A stretch of 64,000 nucleotides of DNA, taken from the NCBI GenBank assembly GCA_019426215.1, contig CM033402.1, positions 9,177,246 through 9,241,245 on the forward strand. The letters are read 5' to 3'. The position numbers and the translations under genes were made by a program. The stretch comes from Buddleja alternifolia (Eukaryota; Streptophyta; Magnoliopsida; Lamiales; Scrophulariaceae). The notes beneath the pieces were generated by a model, which saw only the letters and a list, made by a program, of their open reading frames with translations, searched no databases and was not told the origin of the DNA. Shown here in pieces: positions 58,253-64,000 of this stretch; the first letter of the stretch is position 1; every line of letters starts with the position of its first letter.

Positions 58253-58544
58253 TAGGGGTGCAACTAAAGTCGAGCCAACTCGAATTCTTTGTCGAGTTGA
58301 GTCCAAGTTTTCTTATTTGTTCGAGTTCACGAGCTGACTTGCGATCCTTATAAATTTTAAAATATTTTAAATTTTACTTATATTACACATTTATATTAAT
58401 AATTATTATATTTTTTATATATAGATGGAGTTTGATCCTTTAAAACTAGGTTCGTTGAGCTTGACCTGGTACACTTAAGCTCGAGTTCGAGCCAATAAAT
58501 TTTATCCAAATTGACCAATTCAACTCGGATCATTTACACCCCTA
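58253..58544. mobile_element. hAT-type MITE, GAGCTCGAG family, with TSD
   Basis: TAGGGGTGCAA at the left and TAGGGGTGTAA inverted at the right. ATCAATTG (58245-58252) and ATCAATGA (58545-58552) match at 6 of 8 positions. The interior has the same CGAGTT/GAGCTTG wording as 1-329 and 48380-48718. Confidence 0.72.
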
Positions 58545-58552
58545 ATCAATGA

Positions 58553-59663
58553 GTTAATTGGGGTGATTGATAATACTCTGAAATTTTCTCAAAGCTCTTA
58601 GTATTTACGAGCTTTAATGTCACATCTAACTTCACTGAATTATGTTAATTGCTTCTTTGGTCATTGTTAAAAACCATCAAGAACCACAAATACTGCAACT
58701 GTTGCATGGGTTTAATCTTTAAAAATTGAAAAAACAGAAGAAATTTTGTTCCGTAACTTTCTTTGAAATTAATGAAGTTTGATTCTTTTTGGTTTGGTGA
58801 AACGCTCACAATACATGAGAATCCATCTAGGAGGGACAATCGTTTCTAGCAATTATTTTATATTTTTTTGGTATTAATGCTAATTTTATTGTTTGATGTA
58901 TTATTTGGTTTTATAATAGTTTAAAATATCGCAGCAATTTGATCATATTGATAATGTTGTTAATTGATTATATGTATGTTAATTTTCATTGCATTTTATG
59001 TGTGTCATCTACTAAAGAACAAAAAATAAAATAAAAAACACAAGAAAAAGATACTACAATAATGCGTTATGAAAATTCTGGACATGTTTGTCTTCAAGAA
59101 TTTTGTAATCCAGAGGACATTTTGGTCTATTTAATGAAATTAAAAGAGAATTGAAGTGTCAATAATAAAAGTTGAAGTGTCTTTAACAACTCTCGTACAT
59201 ATATAATATTATGTATATGCAATCTATATTCTCCTATTTATACCACACTCCAAAGAGGTCCTTGTAATTGTTTTCGTATGAGAAACTAATGTCCTTCACT
59301 TGAGAATTCCATGTCGACTAAATCCACTGCAGCAATTTCTAATTGGATTAGGGCAGTATTGATGTAGATGCTTGACCTTATATATACAAGAAATACTAGA
59401 AAGTGATTATGCTCTTTTTGGACAGACAATAAAAATTAAACCAAAATGGCCAAGGACAAGCAATTTTAAGATAAGAGGGACCCCTCTGGACCCCAAAAAA
59501 AAGACTTGCACAAAGAAAATTCGACATGAGCCTACAATTTTGACACAGTTGATTCTCTAATATGGTTTCGTCGGCTTGACTAGAATATTAGTTCTAACTA
59601 TTATAAAATCATGAAGTAAATGAAATAGTTTATAAAGAATTATCTAGAAACTCGTACAATTAT
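58553..59663. other. AT-rich intergenic
   Basis: No frames or repeats that I can support. Confidence 0.45.
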
Positions 59664-59677
59664 TGAATTTTCAATCT
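59664..59677. repeat. 14-bp target-site duplication of LINE, left
   Basis: TGAATTTTCAATCT, repeated exactly at 60901-60914. Confidence 0.9.
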
Positions 59678-60900
59678 TTTTTTTTTTTTGAATAAATGAA
59701 GGGGGTTACCCAAGTACAAAATATCTTAACCCGACAAATCCGGGTTAATAATCACAAAACGAGGCCAAGTAAGGCCATCTCTATCGTTCTATAGAAGTTG
59801 ATAGATATGTGAAATAGGTGCATCCATGTGATGCATAGGGGTGTTAATGCCCCTCTTAGCTAAAACATCAGCTATTTGATTCCCTTCGCGCCAAATGTAC
59901 TGAAAGGAGACATTCCAGTCTCGAGCTTGCACACGATGGATGTTAGCGATCACCTCAAAATGGTGATGTGCTCTGGAGGCCTCCACAATGCTCTTCAGAG
60001 CTACTCGGCAATCCGACTCCACGATGACTTTTTTAATGCCCAAGTCCCACGCCATTTCTAGTCCCAATAGAATGACATGCATCTCCGCCTCCAACGCCGA
60101 ACATGAGTCAATATGACCACTGAACCCCTTTATCCATGTTCCATGTTCATCTCGTAGGACTCCCCCAACTCCAACACAGTGGCCGTGCGAGTTAGTGTCG
60201 GCCACCGCGGCGTCCACGTTGAGCTTCACTAAACCCGACGACGGTTTCATCCATCCAGTGTGCATTTGACATTGTATCACATCTGGATCGAAAGTAAGGG
60301 TATTGATGTTCCCGCCAATTCTTTTAAGTATCATATCTAGTCCCCTGTGCGGGACTTCATCTCGGACCCCATGAGTCACCTCGTTACGAACCTGCCACAT
60401 GAAAGAAATTGTCTCAGCAAAAGCAAGAGGCCAATTATCACAAGATGCATACCTATTTATTGCATGTCGGAGATTCCAATCGATCCAGTCCCTGGAATTT
60501 CCTAAAAAGAAAGCCGAGTGGAATTGAGGTAAAATAAGTTGGCTCCAAATATTCTTCATCCAACCACAATCCCTAATAGCATGCAAAGGAGTATCAACGG
60601 CAATGTGACAAATGGGGCAACAGTCGTTATCCGTTATGCCTCTTCGCTTAAGCTCCGAGTTTGTGATCACCCTATTATGGCGGAGGAGCCACAAAAACAT
60701 TCGGCGACGATGTGGACCAGGGATTTTCCACAACTTTGACCAAGCCTTAACTTCCACCGGAGTCGTCTGGACCTCCGTAAGTGCCTTGTATGCATTTTTG
60801 CAACTGTACTTCCCATCTGAGGAGAAAATCCACTGAAGAGTATCTTGATGATTTGAGCTTCCATCGAGGTCAATCTCAAGCAGTGCAATTTTCTGGTCTC
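59678..60900 (-). mobile_element. 5'-truncated LINE (non-LTR retrotransposon)
   Basis: On the minus strand it holds the end of ORF2 (zinc-binding and RNase H parts), a 3' UTR with GGGTAACCCCCTTCATTTATTC, and an A-tail of about 12. It is bounded by a perfect 14-bp duplication. The length of about 1.2 kb shows severe 5' truncation, usual for LINE insertions by target-primed reverse transcription. Confidence 0.92.
59789..60900 (-). pseudogene. LINE ORF2 C-terminus: zf-RVT plus RNase H
   Basis: The frame is open from the 5' truncation point (RDQKIALLEIDLDGSS) to TGA at 59789. Reading order: SSDGKYSCKNAYKAL; WSKLWKIPGPHRRRMFLWLL with the CCPICHIAVDTPLHAIRDC zinc-binding motif (the zf-RVT domain); then the RNase H-like domain. 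In that domain KLNVDAAVADTN carries the first Asp, ALEAEMHVILLGLEMA the Glu, VIVESDCRVAL the second Asp, and YIWREGNQIADVLAKRG the last Asp. All four catalytic positions are present. The endonuclease and reverse transcriptase parts are absent. No internal stops, so the insertion is fairly young. Confidence 0.9.
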
Positions 60901-60914
60901 TGAATTTTCAATCT
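60901..60914. repeat. 14-bp target-site duplication of LINE, right
   Basis: TGAATTTTCAATCT, exact match to 59664-59677. Confidence 0.9.
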
Positions 60915-61621
60915 AGACAGAGTTGTTTCATGACCTAAATTGGTTATGCTCAATGGGTTCAAAGACACATCAAGTCCAACGCTCTTTTTTTTTTCTTTCT
61001 CTCGAAGCTCTTTTTTTATTTCTTTCTTTGTTCCAGAAATGAAATTCACCTTAACGCATGTTTAAAGACTTAAAAATTACTAGATCTATTCTAATTAGTG
61101 TCTATTCGTCCAAATCAAATTATAATGCAAGAGAACAATTTTCTGAAAAAACTCAAGAATAACTTTCTTCTTGAGGCTCCTAGGACTCGGTGAATCGCCC
61201 ACACATATATTTATACATGTAGAGTGAAAATCATCAGAGGGCCCTAGGTGTCGTGACATGAATATCACCCAATTAATTTTCTCTCATTCTTTCTCAACTA
61301 GCATTATCTCTTCATTTTTATCTCCAACTTTTACGTGTATACATGCATCTTCTCTGATCTCCATGAACATATTTTACTTTCTCAATTTAGAAAAGAGTAT
61401 TTGATACCTAAATAAATTCGATGTGATGTTAGGGGCTCGTTCCCTATTTTGACTCCAGTCATGGCCACGAGAATCAGACTAAATATTACAAAATAATTCT
61501 CATGTAATTTTCTTTAGTGAAAAATTCTGACCTCATAAATAGATCTTATATATTCTGCTAAATTTAGTATTAGGTGAGACAGACAGACATGCAAACTGAG
61601 GTTAATTATCTCCCACACAAA
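60915..61621. other. Intergenic, nothing recognised
   Basis: Mixed AT-rich sequence. No gene or element could be supported. Confidence 0.45.
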
Positions 61622-62035
61622 CAGGAACGGAGCCGGGGGAGGGGCTGGAGGGTGCGCTCGCCGCCCCCCCCGGCCTCCTCAATTTTGAAAATTATTTTTT
61701 TTACCTTACAAATTTTTTGATATTTGAATTTCACCCCTTTTCAAAATAAAAAAATATCACGTTTTCTTCCTTTTCTTTGAGTTCCCCGCCCCCACCCAAA
61801 ACCCCAAAATCCTGGCTATAACGAAAAATATAAGAGTATAAAATATGTCAAAAGTTGTAATTAAACCTAGTTCCTTATTATATTTTCCCCAATAAATATA
61901 GCGTAGCGTAGCGTACCGCGGGGGCTAGTCCCCGCATCCCCATAAATCCTTCGTCTATTTGGCCAAATTAAAAACGTGTATAGCTATATCACCATAATTT
62001 CACCCCCTTCAATAAAATTTCTAGCTCCGTCCCTG
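61622..62035. mobile_element. hAT-type MITE, CAGGGACGGAGC termini
   Basis: CAGGAACGGAGCC at the left and CAGGGACGGAGCT inverted at the right, a well-known plant hAT MITE terminus. Flanks CACACAAA and GATGCAAA match at 5 of 8 positions, so an old duplication is possible. The interior has a C/G-rich 5' part and a palindromic CCGCGGGGGCTAGTCCCCGC near 61917. Confidence 0.7.
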
Positions 62036-62303
62036 GATGCAAACCAAAATAAATTACGAGAAAATCTAAGACGGTACCTATAATTTTACAGTTTAGCTTA
62101 GTATGTATATTAACATGTTCAAGTCTTCAAAGAATGCAACACCTGAAGGCAATTTTCGAGAGAGAGAGAGGATTGTTTCTCATGTAATTTTCTTTAAAAC
62201 AATAATTCGACATTACCATACAAAACCTTCATTTTCTTTTGACAACATATTCAGGGCAATAATGATTAAAAGAAGAAAATCTAATTTGAAGAAAAAACTG
62301 TGG
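62036..62303. other. Short AT-rich spacer before the tRNA terminator
   Basis: Includes a GAGAGAGAGAG run near 62159. No genes recognised. Confidence 0.45.
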
Positions 62304-62312
62304 AAAAAAAAA
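62304..62312 (-). terminator. Pol III terminator of tRNA-Arg
   Basis: Nine A on the plus strand give a run of nine T on the transcribed sense, 12 bases beyond the tRNA 3' end. Confidence 0.8.
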
Positions 62313-62323
62313 TGAGAGACACA

Positions 62324-62396
62324 CGATCACAGTGGGATTCGAACCCACGACCTTTAGATTCGGAGTCTAACGCGATATCCACTCCGCTATGTGATC
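62324..62396 (-). tRNA. trnR-CCG: tRNA-Arg, anticodon CCG
   Basis: The 73-nt minus-strand gene folds into a complete cloverleaf. Acceptor stem GATCACA pairs with TGTGATC, with discriminator G. The D-arm has GCG and CGC. The anticodon stem TTAGA/TCTAA encloses loop CTCCGAA, giving anticodon CCG (reads CGG, Arg). The T-arm is GTGGG-TTCGAAT-CCCAC. There is no intron. CCA is not encoded, as in eukaryotes. Internal promoters are TAGCGGAGTGG (A box) and GGTTCGAATCC (B box). A nuclear gene is likely, given the setting. It looks functional. Confidence 0.96.
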
Positions 62397-62495
62397 ATCT
62401 TGTTACTAGAAATTCAAAGAAACAACCAAAACTCTGAATAATTCGTTTTTGTTTTTGGAATATTGGGTTTTTGCAATTTTCTGGTCTCTGAATTT

Positions 62496-62690
62496 TGAAA
62501 AAACAATCACAATAATATGAACAACGACAACAAAAACCAAAAATCAAACGTGAAAAATAACGAATATATATATATATATATGTGCACACATTTATATTTC
62601 AACTTCGAAGAAACAATCACAATAATATGAAAAACGAAAACGAAAACCGAAAATCAAAAGTGAAAAATAAATAAATAAATATATATATGT
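62496..62690. repeat. ~110-bp tandem duplication upstream of the tRNA
   Basis: ACAATCACAATAATATGA and the following 55 bases appear at about 62502 and 62613, each ending in a TA or AATA microsatellite. It lies on the 5' side of the minus-strand tRNA gene. Confidence 0.75.
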
Positions 62691-62859
62691 ATATATTTGA
62701 TGGATGATTAACCGGAATAAGTTACCCTTACGAACAATAAATCTAAATAAAAACACAGATGTATGTACCTCTTTCTTCGATTAGCATTCGACGATGAAAT
62801 ATTCAAAAATAAAACAAAAAGAATGAAGTTTGAATCGCGGATTTCTATCTTTCATCGTA

Positions 62860-62960
62860 CCGTGAATTCAGGAGCAGCCGATCTGAGAGATGGAGGCAGA
62901 AAGTGAACAAATTTCGCTGAATTAGGGTTTTCAGTTTTTGATTGTGCTTTTGAAATTGTT
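62860..62960 (-). promoter_or_regulatory. Possible minus-strand 5' leader with telo-box
   Basis: AAACCCTAA (minus strand, about 62921-62929), a motif frequent in leaders and promoters of plant translation genes, is followed by CTGCCTCCATCTCTCAGATC. It could be the start of an untranslated leader or a pseudogene of one. No coding exon was found downstream on the minus strand. Confidence 0.3.
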
Positions 62961-63944
62961 GGATCTTAGAAAGAAAGACGGGGTGGGGGTATTAAATGGG
63001 GAAATTCGCTTAGCCACCCCTCTTGAAGTTGTATATTTTATATTAGCCCCTTCGGTTTTTCATATTTTCTAATCTTAGGAACCCTTTATGTTGGGCGCTG
63101 AAACTAAAACTCCGTCTAAATGACAAAGAAGGCTGTTGCTAGTATTTTCTACTAGAATATTAAGAAAAAAAAGGGTAATATATATATAATTCATGTCAAT
63201 TATTTATTACATTGAAAATCTATAGATGGCTCCAAACTGACACTAAAGAATAAAATTTAAAGAGAATTATTTACGAAAGAATCAGCTCAGCCTAAAAATA
63301 AAGACCATAATTATAATACTTACAAATAAATTTTCTTTCAATTAATATTCAATGGATTTTAAAAAGAATATTATTTATTTTATTATACAAATTAATCAGT
63401 TAATAAATATTGATTAAAGACTATATCAGACAAGATCCGACCCTAAAAAAAGGATATGACGTCACATATTAATAAAGCAACATGATTCTTGTTGTTCACG
63501 ATAATTCTTTTCATAGATTATTTTGATAAAATTATAAAGGAGTTATACATTAAATAAATTATTATCTTGAAAATTTAGTTGTAGTCATAAAGCTACTAAT
63601 AGGCTATATATTGTAGATATATATTATTAGTTATGTTGTGTTTATTGATCCATTATGATTAAAAATTAATTTAATATATAAAACAAAGTTGGGGGGCGTT
63701 GATAAAAAAAAAAAAAAAACATGAAGTAAAAAATCATCTTCATGAATGCAAGAGAGATTTGACTTCTTTGTTTCATATGTTATAAACAGAGAATAACTTT
63801 CAAAGATTATATTAGGAAATAGTGTGATAATTGGATATTGTTCTTTGAATATGAAGGTTAAAAGTGACATTTCAAAAGCCTTGCCCTGGCAAAAGGATTT
63901 TGGCTTTGGCATTATCAACAGCCCAAAAAGCAAACGGAAGTTTC
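62961..63944. other. AT-rich intergenic
   Basis: The first part (AGCCACCCCTCTTGAAG, TTAGCCCCTTCGG near 63012-63055) resembles low-complexity plant repeat wording. The rest is AT-rich without supported features. Confidence 0.4.
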
Positions 63945-64000
63945 GTATCTATTCTATTCTATCTATTATCTATTACTTCTATTCTATTCTATCTATCTAT
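63945..64000. repeat. Microsatellite, (TCTAT)n/(TCTA)n
   Basis: Imperfect TCTAT and TCTA repeats run into the window end; the full length is unknown. Confidence 0.85.

Overview
The window is nuclear DNA of a flowering plant, almost certainly a eudicot. It is AT-rich and dominated by decayed transposons. It carries a plant-type tRNA-Arg(CCG) gene, Ty1/copia and Ty3/gypsy polyproteins of plant type, a plant LINE fragment and many miniature inverted-repeat elements (MITEs). The texture of the repeats reminds me of asterids such as Lamiales, but that is only an impression. I found no bacterial, organellar or CRISPR signal.

Layout. (1) 566-12230 holds a large Ty1/copia element of the SIRE/Maximus type: LTRs, a Met-tRNA primer site, broken gag and pol, and a broken extra ORF after pol. 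(2) 12231-25354 is a head-to-tail array of seven units of about 1.3-2.1 kb. Each unit has a C2H2/BED-like zinc-finger reading frame with an acidic tail, then a conserved exon-like block. All seven copies are broken, in different ways. (3) 27.74-30.70 kb, minus strand, is a chromodomain-type Ty3/gypsy relic whose reverse transcriptase has been deleted. (4) 32686-39762 is a nearly intact second Ty1/copia element with a perfect 5-bp target duplication (CTTAT) and only two single-base frameshifts. (5) 41-49 kb is a mosaic of small elements: two tRNA-derived SINEs, a CACTA-like element, several hAT-like MITEs, a 1.8-kb Mutator-like element with an internal satellite, and a MITE with a perfect 9-bp target duplication. 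A RING-finger exon relic lies among them. (6) 49868-50724 is the only convincing host protein-coding exon. It encodes an unrecognised protein with an EAR-like DLNALP motif, and its apparent stop codon lies inside a consensus 5' splice site. (7) 51-56 kb holds more MITEs and a minus-strand gypsy gag relic split by a MITE. (8) 58-62 kb holds a hAT MITE, a 5'-truncated LINE with a 14-bp target duplication, another hAT MITE, and the tRNA gene at 62324-62396.

Most of the window therefore records nested insertion and decay, not a pathway. The functional host loci I can support are the tRNA and the partial gene at 49.9 kb. The least explained structure is the seven-unit zinc-finger array. Family assignments rest on motifs read by eye; no database search was possible.
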